From: Ulota crispa | Taxonomy: Eukaryota; Streptophyta; Bryopsida; Orthotrichales; Orthotrichaceae | Length of the DNA: 64,000 bases | Assembly (NCBI GenBank): GCA_963920765.1 | Contig: OY987247.1 | Coordinates: forward strand, 17,456,471 to 17,520,470 | Reading direction: 5' to 3' | Shown here: one piece after another, positions 48,824 through 60,519 of the stretch | Layout: each line of letters begins with the position of its first letter | Numbering within the stretch: position 1 is the stretch's first letter | The notes under the pieces: model-generated | The model's input: only the letters and a program-made list of their open reading frames with translations | Databases searched by the model: none | Told to the model about the DNA's origin: nothing | Translations under genes and position numbers: made by a program

Positions 48824-51110
48824 CTTGTCCCCATGAGATCATTGAACATGACAAATGCTTTCTCAATGTTTGAAATTATCAAAAGGGAGCTTTTTAGTGG
48901 TACTAGAAATGTGTTTGATTTGGACGTTTTTAGAGGGATAGAGGGAGTTCATAATTAATTTAAATTATGTATGCCTAAGTTTTAGAGTGGTATGTGACAT
49001 GTTGCCAATGGCTGAGATTATCATTATACTCTATGTGGCTATTAGAAAAGAAATGATTTTACCTTGTGGGTATACTTGTTATCAAGCTCTCAGAGGTTAT
49101 TCTATCACATTTCTTTGGAAGCCCAGTGACATTTTTTGGTACCACTGTTGAGTTGTGCATGTGTCTACCTTTTCTAGAGTTGGAAGAGACATTAATGCCT
49201 ACTAATTCCTAAGTGCTTCAAAGTCCATGTTCTTGACTGGTAAATGTAGTGCTTTTGGGTGATGTTTACTTTGTGTTTAATTCATCGAAAGGAATGTTTG
49301 GATATTTAGGAATCAACTTTTATAATTCATTTGATGAAATTGAAATAAGATGATTTGTTTGTATAAGAAGAGAAGCAAGCATATACAAAATCTCTGAAAA
49401 GGATTTGTATTTTATCACAACAAAGCCTAGTTCTTTAAAGTTTATTTTTTCATGTTGAGTAATTTAAAGAGGCGTTTTTTGTGAATGCTTCGAAATTGCA
49501 TTATCAAAATGCAAATTGGAATTCTAAAACCACTTGGTCAACCGAAACCATTTTATTTTTCTGTTTGGCAAATCTGAAACTACATTTTTTTTCAAAGCTC
49601 ATCCAATGCAACTTTTGGCAAACAAAAGAGAATCATGGATTTGTTAGGACATATGGTTCCAAGTATGTATGAATTTGAAAATTCTACTGTGATTTCAAAA
49701 CACGTTATTTTTATAATCTGATTACATAAATGACATTGAATATTGTAATGATTGAGAGAAGCTTTGTACCAAGTTGAACAAAGACTTGAATCATCGAATT
49801 TGGTATTACAACTTTAGGGCGATGAAGGAGTAATTTCAATTCTCTTTCACTACATAGATTCAAATGACGTCCTAGCTTCATTGTTAAATAATGTTATCTT
49901 TAACATGCATTTAAACATGTTCGTATTTTTACTAAACTACCTAGGTTTTTTTATAAATGTAATTGTAATTAAAAAGTCAAATCTTCGGAAAATTCTTTGA
50001 ATGTTAATTTCAAATTGTGAGTGAACAAAACAGTGAATTTCAGAGAGCCATAACATTATGTAGAAGTTACCTAATTCAAACTTGTCCAATTATCCAAGGA
50101 AGGAAACTCTTAGTTTTTTAATATGAGGTTTCAAACCTTTTGATGTTTTCTTACCGAAATACGTTCCTCTTATACAAGATTTTCTCTAACCATCTTTGAG
50201 GAGTAAAATAGTTATGTTTCACACATGTCTCAAAACCATCATTTCCATTCCGCCCACTTGTATAGATTTTTGAATCTGGGTTTTTATCTATTTATGAGGA
50301 GCCTTTTCTACCTCTTGATGAGTACAAATTTTTTTGGTACAGTGCATGACACTGGCAAACCAGTAAATCTTGAATTTGAGTGGTCAATTTATTGCTTTTT
50401 CAAGAAAATTGCTATCAATTATCCAAGATCACTTATCTAGATTTTGTTGTTCTTACTGGTGAAATTGCTTTTGAGCTAATGAGTTATATGTCATGCATTA
50501 TAATTTTATGGCAAAACACAAGTTTCACAAGGAAATAGCGGTGATTTTCTCGAGAAGAATGTCAGATTTGGCAGGGATAACTTTTTAAGGAAATTTGGTC
50601 TATTTCAACTTTGAGATCCTTTAAGAAAAAGAGGGTTTTATTCCAATATTATTTGAAGGAGTCTTCGATTAATTTTAGAACTATTTCTATTAGCACTGCA
50701 GCATCTATATTTACACCAAACGAAGATAAAAAGCTACTAAATCACCAAGTCTTTAGGGCAAGAATCATCCAGATTAAGTTACTTCATACATCAAAGTTAC
50801 AGTTACGATTGTTTATCATACAGACACAAAACAGTTTACAAATTTCAAGTTGCAACTAAGGTAATTACACTATTTTGTTATCCTCATATCAACACATCTA
50901 AAAATAACATTCATTCAGAATCTACAATCTTAACTTCTTTCCACAAACTGTGGCAATTTGATATTCTTTACAACCAAGTACATGCACAAGTCAGTAAAGT
51001 CTAGAGCAAACTTTGTTATATTCAATTAATGCCACTCATACACCCAAACTACTACCACTAAAAGAAAGCCAAAACAAAACCCCAATTTTTGATTTGAGTC
51101 TGAGATAGTA
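48824..51110. other. Gene-free stretch
   Basis: AT-rich, many poly-T and poly-A runs, no exon-like sequence recognised on either strand. Confidence 0.45.
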
Positions 51111-51113
51111 CAA

Positions 51114-51730
51114 GAGACTAGACCAGGCCTCTCTAATTTACGTTTTCTAAAAATAAATGCACAAATTAACAAATTAACTTCCAACCTAGTGCACAAATTA
51201 AGCCAACTTTTCCTTACAAACATATGGACACACAAATGTGCTGTAAAATTTCTGGTACAATTGGACAAACAGACCGTTGCCAATATTGAGCAAGAATTTT
51301 GTGCCCTCAAGGTTGCCTATCTTAGTGAACCAGCTTTGATTGTATCATTGGATGGTTGCAACAACATTGCAACTTTGTTCTATGAAGCTTGAAAGATTGT
51401 TGAGGGCTGCTTCAAGTCACTATGCAACTTTTATGAAGGCATAGCCACCATGTTCCCTAATATGACCACAACTGAATCCATCTTCTTTGTTCTTAAACTT
51501 TTGAAGGATGAGCATTGTAAATTGTTAACTGACCTCTTGCTTCACGGGGTGTTACAATGCAAGCAATTCCATACCTTGTCACAATTAATTGGATATCAAA
51601 TATGTGCATAATAAAGATAAGCTTGTTAATTTATGACAAAAACACAAATTAACTTTCACAATGTGCTTAAATTAGCTTAATTTGTTAATTTATGACAAGA
51701 CGTGAATTAGAGAGGCCTGGACTAGACTTA
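51114..51730. mobile_element. Decayed DNA transposon with long terminal inverted repeats
   Basis: Left GACTAGACCAGGCCTCTCTAA and right TTAGAGAGGCCTGGACTAGAC are inverted copies; similarity extends inward through 'acaaattaacaaattaa' and its complement. Between them lies a broken reading frame. No clear target duplication was found, so superfamily assignment is open. Confidence 0.75.
51189..51611 (+). pseudogene. Remnant of a transposon-encoded protein, one internal stop
   Basis: One frame of 141 codons is open except for TGA at 51390-51392. It reads as protein-like sequence (ANIEQEFCALKVAYLSEPAL before the stop, KLLKDEHCKLLTDLLLHGVL after it). It sits within the inverted repeats at 51114-51730, so it is probably a scrap of the element's own gene. 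I do not recognise the family with certainty and see no catalytic motif. Confidence 0.4.
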
Positions 51731-51857
51731 TATCCAATTGTGAACAGAAAGAGAAGGTCTCATAAGCCAGTGAAAAACAACTGTGGACACGAAAGAACAA
51801 AAAAGCTCAACCTCAATTTTATAATACACAGCCGAAGCATTACCAGATTCGATAACG

Positions 51858-51893
51858 AACCTGAAACCCTAAACCCTAAAACCCTAAACCATG
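51858..51893. repeat. Short telomere-like repeat
   Basis: Three to four units of CCCTAAA, one with an extra A. This is the Arabidopsis-type telomere motif as a short interstitial tract. Confidence 0.8.
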
Positions 51894-52267
51894 GATTGCC
51901 AAAAGGTGTACGTTGCTGCACCCCACCCTCTCCGTTTTGAAAAGCACACTTCCGTACCTTCAGCAAAACGTCAGCGCAATGCTAACATCTTCTGTCTTTT
52001 ATGGATCACACCTACGTCTCTCTACTCAAGTAGGCAGCTCGAATATAATTTTTCCTTCACCAAAAAAACCAAAAAAGGCCTCTGAAAATACCAAACCAAA
52101 CCAGACCAAACCTAAGTGTGCCGAAGGGTGCAGAGCTCTGAGACTTTGTGCATGTCCATGAGTTCTTGGGCTTTCATAGTTAATGTGCACATTCTCAGAA
52201 CTGGCCCAATAACACCTTCTTTTCTTCACAAGTGCCATCACTTGTGAATTATAATGCAGAATCTCAG

Positions 52268-52335
52268 TTTCTTCGATGTTTCGATTTTAGCCGATTTTAG
52301 CCGATTTTGGACGATTTTGGACGATTTCAGCCGAA
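52268..52335. repeat. Short tandem repeat at the MEX1-like stop codon
   Basis: About five units of CGATTTTAGC/CGATTTTGGA, running into the last codons of the maltose transporter gene. The stop codon (52329-52327) lies at its edge, so the last residues (RQYFG) may derive from the repeat. Confidence 0.75.
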
Positions 52336-55300
52336 GTATTGTCTCGACCCAGACACAAGCTCCCGGAGGGGGATGAACATAGAAGTAAGCTTGTATGCTA
52401 CTGAATCCTTGTACAACATACCCCCTGCAGATGAGAAGAAAAAAAAATCAAAAATCAAAATCATAATCACCTTTTCAGGTTAAAGATTCGACAAACTGAT
52501 TAACCTAATACTTCAAGTATAGAGGAAAATGAAAGAAGTAAATAGAATGGAGAGAGATATTTACCGAGCCAGGAAATGTAGCACACCGTGACTACCCAGA
52601 ACAACACGCTACTCACGCAATCGTTACTGCAAATGGAAACAAAGTGCAGAGGGTTAGGACAGGCCCAAGAGGTCAAAATATACAAAAATACCAAGTAAGA
52701 AACCGAAATTTTCATGCTCCAAACCCAGTGTAATAACTTGGACAATTGGTCGAAGAAGCTTACAGGTACATGCTGATCAAAATACCCTCCCCGGCCAAGG
52801 AGCATCCCCAAGATGATCCAGTGAACCTGCATTTCGGGAAACAGCTGATTAGTGAGCTTGGTTGCCACATTTATCTTCTACTTCACGTTATTAGAGACTT
52901 CGGACTGTTAAGGAATTTTGGACTTCTTAGAAGCTTTGAAGTTTTATAAAGAGCCTTTCTGTATGATTTGTTTTGTCTACAGAAGAATGAGACTTACCAC
53001 ATGAAGTCTCTGATGAAAAGAGCTCGTGGCAGCAACAAACCGTTGCCGATCATGGCGAGCAACACAGTTTGAGACGAAAGTCCCTTGATGTTAGCCGGGT
53101 TGAGAAAGTTGGTCCACTGCTCACAGGAAAAACAGGATTTCAGCATCAGCAAACCCTAAACCTTAGATATTCAACAGTATACACACATACATATACACAC
53201 ACAAAAAAAAAAAAGCCAAAACATTAAAATAAGAGAGAATTGAACATGGCTCACCATTTGCGCAATGGGTCCCCACATAAAAAGGAGGGTGGCCGTCCAA
53301 GCTGCCACACCGCCCATGTACAATAGCACCTTCTCTGGAAGCTTGTCCAAGCGAGCCTGCCACCATGTCCAATACAAAGCTCAAAACTCAAAACAACTGC
53401 TACCAGAACAACAACGACAGCACCGGTAGCTCTTCTCCCAACACTTTGCAAAATTAAGATTATTGTTCATCTCCTTTAAAGTAATTGCTAGAAATGTGGG
53501 TCAGAAACAAGCAACTTACCAGAATAACAAGTGACAGAATTGCAGTTCCACAGACGTAGGATGGCAGCATTGAATGAGGCAAAAAAGGCTCGAATGTTGA
53601 CCACATCACCTGCATGAATCAATAACCCTCATTAATACATACTATAAACCAAATAGGAGTCCTTCAAATCATGTAGAAATTCGGAGGATTCTAGGAGTAT
53701 TTCAAAAAGAAGTGTAAACTTGCTGGAAATTAGGTATTTTGAAACAAGGCTGGGTACCTGAGGAAGCACGGTGACGCCGCCGATGGTTACAGCTTCTTCC
53801 CACAAGCGCCAGATGGACGGACGCAGAAGCTCCTGGTAGTTAAGCAAGTTAAGTATGAATCCCAAGACCACGGCTGTGGACGTCGCAGCAAACGCCGGCA
53901 GCGGCATTGCACCGGCGATAGCCAGTTGCATGAGCACCACGAGAGTAGATACAACCCCCACCGCTTGCACGATCATGGCTCCCCTCTCCCTCTTGCTTGC
54001 AAAGTACGACAGCAGCGACAGGTTCCCCAGTAACCCCGTGAGTTGCCCCTGCGACACAAAATCCAATTACCCCGGTGAGAAAACCACTTCAGCTGCGATA
54101 AAAACAAACAAGGGAAAATTTCATGGATACCCCTGAAGTTTGCAATCTGTTCATAGATACCCTGCTTTTTCAGAAATTTCACAAATACCCTTGGACCAAA
54201 AATTTAGGCATTTATTTGTTTGTTGTGCTCGTACTTCCTTGATGACTGATGTTGAAGAAAGGGCTATGTAATGAAACTTAAAAAGAAGCAATGTGCGCAC
54301 AAAGGAAGAAGGGAAGTGGCATGCAAAACAGAACAAAACAAACAAACGCTTTGAAAATCTAGGTCCAAGGGTTATTTGTGATACTTCTGAAAAAGCAGGG
54401 GTATCTATGAAAATATTGCACACTTCATGGGGTATCCATGAAATTTTCCCTAAAAACAACCACTTCAGATGCAAAGAAAAAATAGCAAAGACCGATCTCA
54501 AACGATGGAAGGAGGTGTGCACGTACCATCCATGGCACAGCAAAAAGTGCGCTGAAGTCTCCGGCTACGAGATTCTTGGTGTTGAGGATGATCTGCGGCA
54601 GCTGCAGGAACAAAAAGGCCAGGGTCGCCGTCTCCGCCAGACGCGCCGTGACGGCGTTCCAGCTCTGGTACACCGCGTCTTTCTCATGCGGGGCGGACTC
54701 TCGCCACGAGTCCAGCACCACTTTCGCATCCTTGCTGGCAAATGTGCCGTATTCGCCTCTCTGCAACGTACCAGATGTTTTTGGTAAGTACTTGATCATC
54801 CAACCGCATGTTACTCAAATCCAATACAAAGAATATGTAGTCAAAGAAACGTACAACCCCAGTTTCTTCAACGACTGTTTTCATAAAAAACCTGCAAAAG
54901 CATCGAGTTTATGACCGGCCACGTGAAAGCAAAGTGCAGACGCTTGCGCCGAGGGTGTCCTCAACGAGAAAACTACGTTTTGAAAAGTACATTAACGCTC
55001 GCTCTTTTTCTCAAGAGATAGCCGTGATTACACGATTGCACTTCTTGCACAGAACACGAAGGATCGGAGAGAGTTTTGAAAATATGTGGCAGAGACACGA
55101 AAGCGAAAAAGGTGGTGGTCAACGTAAAATCGGTCTGGTTTTCAAAGCTACATGCAACGCCCTGACTTTGAGTAGTGTTAGCAACATCCTTAGATTAGAG
55201 CTTGCGAAGCTTGTTAGACCTGTGAAAACGCACACCTACGAAAAAGAACAGAGCAAAAAAAGAAGGGAAACACAAAAGATGAGGAGATCGGATGTATAGA

Positions 55301-55420
55301 GGATAATAAGGATTGGGAAGTGGATTAAGGTACCTCGAGATCGTGATTATTCACGAGAGACTGTGACTCTGGTGCGGAGTCGCCGAGCAGATCATGCGGC
55401 ACGGTGACTATGGAAGCCAT
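52327..55420 (-). CDS. MEX1: Maltose exporter, MEX1 family
   Basis: Nine exons on the minus strand: 55420-55334, 54760-54527, 54048-53758, 53609-53520, 53356-53255, 53116-52998, 52826-52764, 52626-52565, 52424-52327, all in phase, 381 aa. The family is unmistakable: FLQLPQIILNTKNLVAGD, LTGLLGNLSLLSYFASKRER, EEAVTIGGVTVLPQ, WTATLLFMW, WTNFLNPANIKGLSS, GNGLLLPRALFIRDFMW and a final KDSVAY...LRELVSG. Several membrane helices are visible. In Arabidopsis MEX1 exports maltose from the chloroplast after starch breakdown at night. The family's helices are intact, but the N-terminus before the first helix is only about 70 residues. It is acidic (MASIVTVPHDLLGDSAPESQ) and does not look like a chloroplast transit peptide. 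Either an upstream exon is missing or this paralogue acts in another membrane. A TATATATA on the minus strand at 55619-55628 is a plausible TATA box. Confidence 0.93.
54113..54451. mobile_element. Inverted-repeat element (GGGAAAATTTCATGGATACC family), in MEX1-like intron 2
   Basis: AGGGAAAATTTCATGGATAC at the left and its reverse at the right, with long arms that include 'gaagtttgcaa' and 'ctgctttttcagaaatttcacaaatacccttggacc'. A second copy lies at 56410-56982. Confidence 0.9.
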
Positions 55421-55618
55421 GGTCGCTCCCCACCCACCGAAAAAAATGAACGCAGATTAAGAAACACGCCACACACAACACTAAAGTTATGGGTATTCAC
55501 CGAAAAATGCAGCCTTTGCAACTCGCCCACTGTTCCGCGAGGGTCTTATACAAACTGGGGTCGCAACTACCGAGGCGAGGTTAAAATCCGAGCTCCTCCT
55601 CAAGGCCAGCCCCCTGGA

Positions 55619-55628
55619 ACATATATAT
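55619..55628 (-). promoter_or_regulatory. Candidate TATA box of the MEX1-like gene
   Basis: GTATATATAT on the minus strand, about 200 bp upstream of the ATG at 55420. This would allow a leader of about 170 nt. No transcription data support it. Confidence 0.4.
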
Positions 55629-55699
55629 ACACGTATGTATATGATTATAAACCACCGAGGTTGAAAAAAGTAAAAGAATAATAATGTCGGTTTCAAGTG

Positions 55700-56400
55700 A
55701 CTTCGCCAGAATCAGTCGATCGATAGAAGCGGCAGAGATTGGCCGGAAGAATTGGAGCGGACGCAGCTGCTGAGAGCTGAGAGTTGAGAGTTGAGAGATG
55801 GGTGCGGTGTGTGCTGGGAATAAGGAGAGTGAGAGAGGCGGTGAAGGTTTTATGAATGATCGCAGTGGAGTGGAGTGCAGCGCAGGAGCTGGCTGGCTGG
55901 CTGGGTGGTGGGTGGTGAGATGATTCCTTCGTTGTGGCGTTTTCTATGGTTTGTGAGTGGGGCTGTGCCGTTGTGGGGAGCCAGGCGAGGGCAGCGGACG
56001 GAGGACAGAGCCTGCATGGACGGGGGACGCAAGAGCGCAGCTTGCCAGCCCTTGTGGACCGTCCATGCACGCCACGCTGGCAAGCAGGCTTGGAGAGCGG
56101 AGCACTGAGAGCAGCCCTCCGTCGCGGGCGCTGACCGCTCCGCCCCTGCCAGCCTCGGTACTTCCTCCGCTTCTGTCGCCGCGCCGGGGCGGCTGCTCGC
56201 GGCCAACACATTCCCCGGCTTGCCGCCGAGACTGGCTAGATTTGCTCTCTGACCGCCTTGAACAGCCGTGAACAGCCGCGAAAGTGCTCGCCTGCCACTG
56301 GACAGTTGGACCTTGCTGCACCGTCTGTTCGTCTGCCCGCCTGCCTGCCTGGTGCACCTCTGGACTTGTGGAGCCTGCGACCGTGTGTATTCCACATTCA
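55700..56400. other. GC-rich block upstream of the MEX1-like gene
   Basis: About 700 bp with a strikingly higher GC content and many CpGs, in otherwise AT-rich intergenic DNA. It includes a GGCTGGCTGGCTGGGTGGTGG-like tract at about 55887-55915. Overlapping open frames on both strands are expected from the composition, and none shows a recognisable domain or plausible splicing. Possible CpG-rich promoter or foreign segment. Confidence 0.6.
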
Positions 56401-56409
56401 AAAAAAATT

Positions 56410-56982
56410 AGGGAAAATTTCATGGATACAGTAGAACTCCTCTAAACTAGCATGGCTGGGACTCCAAGAATTAGATTAGTTTAAGTAAGTTATTAGTAAA
56501 TTATGTAGAAGTGTAAGTGAAGTGACCTTGAGGTTAGTGCTTGGACAGCACCAAGAAGCATTATTACTATTGAATTAATTATTTTGGTTTATGACTAACG
56601 TATGGTCTGACATTGAGATTTGTGTTATATATTAGATTATAGAGGTTATTAGTTTAGAGGATATCAGTTTAGAGTTCTACTTGTACCCTTGAAGTTTGCA
56701 ATATTATGATAGATATCCCTGCTTTTTTAGAAATATCACAAATATCCTTCGACCCAAAAATTTAGGTGTTTGTTTTGTTGTGCATGTCACTTCCTTCTCC
56801 CTTTGTGCGCACACTACTTCTTTCTTGTTATGTGTGCTCACAAAGGAAGAAGGGGAGTGGCATGCACAACAAACCAAATGCCTAAATTTTTTTTATCCAA
56901 GGGGATTTGTGATATTTCTGAGAAAGCAAGGGTATCTATGAAAACATTGCAAACTTCAGGGGTATCCATGAAATTTTCCTAG
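56410..56982. mobile_element. Inverted-repeat element (GGGAAAATTTCATGGATACC family), second copy, carrying a nested insertion
   Basis: Ends GGGAAAATTTCATGGATA and its reverse at 56964-56981. It aligns with 54113-54451 but is interrupted after 'catggata' by a separate inverted-repeat element (56429-56683). Confidence 0.88.
56429..56683. mobile_element. Nested mariner/Stowaway-like MITE with TA duplication
   Basis: Inverted ends CAGTAGAACTCCTCTAAACT (left) and, reversed, CAAGTAGAACTCTAAACT (right), flanked by TA at 56427-56428 and 56684-56685. Removing it restores 'ggatacccttgaagtttgc', as in the intact relative at 54113. A TA duplication suggests the Tc1/mariner group. Confidence 0.82.
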
Positions 56983-57019
56983 ACTTATATAGGGGTTCCA
57001 AGCTCTAGGAAAAAGAGAG

Positions 57020-57420
57020 GGGAATTAACAAATAGGGACACAAAAACAAACAAATATTACAAACATAGGGTTTGTTTCATAATAATTACAAGTAGGGGCA
57101 TAATTTTAAAATAATTTGCAAATTTCTTTGTTTATCATAGTAAATGTTAGCTAACTTCCAATCAAACTTAGAGACCTCTTCATATCAAGTCTAAATAAGG
57201 AGATTTTAGTAAAGAGGATGGCAATTATACATATCCCTTTATTAAAATTTCCTTATTTAGGCTTGGATATGGAGAGGCCTTTATGTTTGTTTGAAAGTTA
57301 GCTAACATTTAATGTGATGTCCAAACCAAAATTTTACAAGAATTTGCGAATCACTTTGAAATTGTGCCTCTATTTATTATTATTTTTTGTTTTTTTGTGC
57401 CTCTAATTGTAAATTTGCCA
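57020..57420. mobile_element. Large fold-back element (GAGGTCTCT core family), copy 3
   Basis: Inverted arms of about 190 bp. The core has TTAGAGACCTCTTCATATCA facing GGCTTGGATATGGAGAGGCC. Same structure as the copy in RRP7 intron 2, more diverged. Confidence 0.82.
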
Positions 57421-60198
57421 AAAGAAAAAAAAATCAGAGTCATTTTTTGCAAGAGAAAACCAAACTTTTATCACTTGCTTGTTTTCATGGAAAAATTGGG
57501 AACTTTTGCACAATTTGGGAGTTGCAGAAAAGCGTAAGCATGGGCTCTCTTGCATAAAAGCAACAAGCAACCAATCTTGAAATCATCGTGAGGAATTAAG
57601 ATTTTCACCTTCGAAATGGATTGGATTGAAAAGCATGTTTGGCTTAGAAATCGATCCGAGCTTAGAAACCTTCTAAATACGTACCTTTCATGCTCCATAT
57701 ATACCAAAATGTTTGTTACTTTTTCCCCAAAATCCAACCACATATAATTTTTTTGGTGAAATTCGATTTGAAGATTAGAGCCAAGAATAATTTACACATT
57801 TGCTAGTGATTTTTATTGCTTCTTCCAATCTAGGCAGATTGTTGGTTAATTGATTAGCTTATTTATTACGGAGTACATCCAGATGTTTTTACATTGATTC
57901 TTAAAACTATCAAAATTATCGTTCTATTAAGTCATATGAAGATTTACATATTCATTAAAAAAATTGTGGTATTCAATAAAATCTGCTAACTATGTTATTT
58001 AGAAGGTTTGCATGCCTCAAGCTTCAAGACTATCTGTGACCATTGGGTAATGTAAAATTTTAATAAGTCACTACAACATAAACACCTAAGTGACATTTTT
58101 ATACAATTTTGGACAATGTCAATTACAAAAAAAGTTTTGAAAGTGGTCATATAATTTTGTACAGCAAAACTTGTTCACCACCAGCGGAAGTAGGGTTTGT
58201 GAAACCAATTTTTGAGACTATACTTTTGTTTCCAAAAAACATTTTTCTACTTGTGAAATCCGATTATTATTATTATTTGAAATAGATGTTAAGTATGATG
58301 ATAGAAAGAATAATTTTAATTGAAATTTACGGATTTATCATTTCAACATTTGCAAGAGAGTTTATGCTTTTGAACTAAAAAAAATTCAATAACAGATTTT
58401 GTTTCATAGATCATAATTAATCAAATAAGTGATAAATAATAATTTCCAAGAAATGCATGGCCTGCTCAAACCTCTTCACTCTTGTTATAAACTATGGACT
58501 TTGTTGATTGTTCCCTTCATAATGTAACTTGGGATTTCAAATAAAAGCAATGGAAGCTATTTACATCCAAACATGTAGGTCATAAATAAAACGTTAAATT
58601 ACATCTAATCATACGTACATTTAACCAATTAAATGCGCGTTCATTTGAATGTGCACATGTCATCTCACTTTGAAAATTTGTTGGGAAATTTAATTCCATT
58701 CCAAAATGGACAGTCTTCAGCAAGATGTTACTTCTTTTTCTGCTTTTCCCCAAAATTAAAACCATATGAAAAACTACCACAATAAAGATCTTGTAGTAGA
58801 TGAAATTTTTTTTGGATTAAATTGTGTCAAATTACATCAATTAACACAATAAGTATGCCTTGTCTCTCTTTCAGATTTTTGTTTTATTCAACTTGTTTCT
58901 CTCTTTACCTTCCTTCTTTACCCTCCCTTTCCTTGCCTTTTCCTCTCCCTCCTCCCTCTAATAGAAACTTGGAACTGTGGGTATTAATAAATAATTTGAA
59001 TTTCCAACGACAATCATACAGCCCACTCTTTATAATATAAACATATATATGGCTACAAATGAGACAATATGTGAGAGTTGTATAGCCAAATGAGCTTCCA
59101 TTTTGGATGAAATGTTGGATGAGATCACCATACATATTGTATACATAGCATAATACACAGATGAACTAACTATTTTTATCCAAAATTTTCATGGATGTAA
59201 AAATGTGTGGCTTTCTATTTACAATTTTTATTTTTGTCATTATAGAACTCTCTAAAAATTGAAAGACAAAGGTTGGAGTGGGCTACGGTAAGAGTGTCAG
59301 AGTCCAATAAGTGCTCCACCAATTCCACAATGTACCTGTAATGATGCAACGTAAGAATTATTGTATTACTGCAAGAAGATCGACCGGACGTCTTGAATTC
59401 ATATTTGTTTGTAGGGGGCAAATAGGCAGACGAATAGGGGCAGGTTTTTGTTATTTGCCCTGGTCTAAACAAAAATTGGAGGTTGCAAATCCTTCCTAAA
59501 GAGGAAACTTCTTGATATACCTAGATTTGGTTAAATCAGGCTCTATTTTAAAGGCAAATTGGGTAAGATGCCCTAAGGACGCTGTTAAAATACCTTGGAA
59601 AAAAATATTGCACTTGATTCATTGTAGTTTTCTAACTCAAAACCCTGACGGAGTTAAACAAAATTAATGGGTGAAGAGATCATGTAAATAAATAAAAGTA
59701 TTATATGAAATGTCAAAAAAACCGGTTGAATTACGAATTCATCAAATAAAACTGGTCACATTTCAAGAGAATTATAATCGTAGCATAAATATAGAAAATA
59801 TCTAATACATGTATGTGTAAAAGTGGTAATAAACTAGAAATGCCAAATTTTAGGTACACTAAATATCGCATTTAGGTTGCTTTAACAATTAGGTTGCCAC
59901 ACCCTAAAAAGTTATCTTGTAACTTAATGCTTGGCTACATGGAAGCACATGCAACTCTCTAGATATTATAATTTCACATGGTTTCCAACTTGAATGTTGT
60001 TAGTTTTGTTTTTGCAACTTTGATGTTGTTGCTAGGCCTTTAAAATTTAATTGTTACAATAATTCTCAACAAAAATTATTGTAGAATTGTTGAGTATTTA
60101 TATAGTGTAAAACTAGTGTGGAGCAACCTCTAAACTCAATATTCAATGCAAGGAAGCTCAGAATTTTCTTTGAAATAGGACAAAATAAACATTTGTTA
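57421..60198. other. Gene-free stretch
   Basis: AT-rich, no exon-like sequence recognised on either strand. Confidence 0.45.
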
Positions 60199-60519
60199 TT
60201 AACCCCTAAAGGACCAACTGTCCTCTTGGGGAACAAATGAGATTTTGGGTATGCACGTACAACTAAACTACTTTGTGTGATTTTTTGAAACTTTTATGGA
60301 AGATGGGGAATTCAAAAATTTACGCGGGCATTTAATTTTTCCTTCATTCCAACATTTATTGAAAAAGTTATGCATGAATTTCTAAAAAACGAGGGAGAAT
60401 GGACAATCCAGGTAGCTCAGAAAACTTCTTTTAAAAAATCACACAAAATAATTTAGTTGTAAGTACATGCCCTAAATCCCATTTGTCCCCAAGGGGACAA
60501 GTGGTCCTTTACAGGTTAA
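60199..60519. mobile_element. TTAA-bounded fold-back element
   Basis: Left end TTAACCCCTAAAGGACCAAC; right end GTGGTCCTTTACAGGTTAA. The right subterminal hairpin TTGTCCCCAAGGGGACAA is perfect, and the left one imperfect. Arms match those of 13378-13872 closely ('actttgtgtgattttttgaaacttttatgga'). Confidence 0.9.

Noticed and set aside
55693-56423. Long overlapping frames in the GC-rich block
   Set aside because: Several frames on both strands are open at once, as expected for GC-rich DNA. None has a domain or fits splicing.
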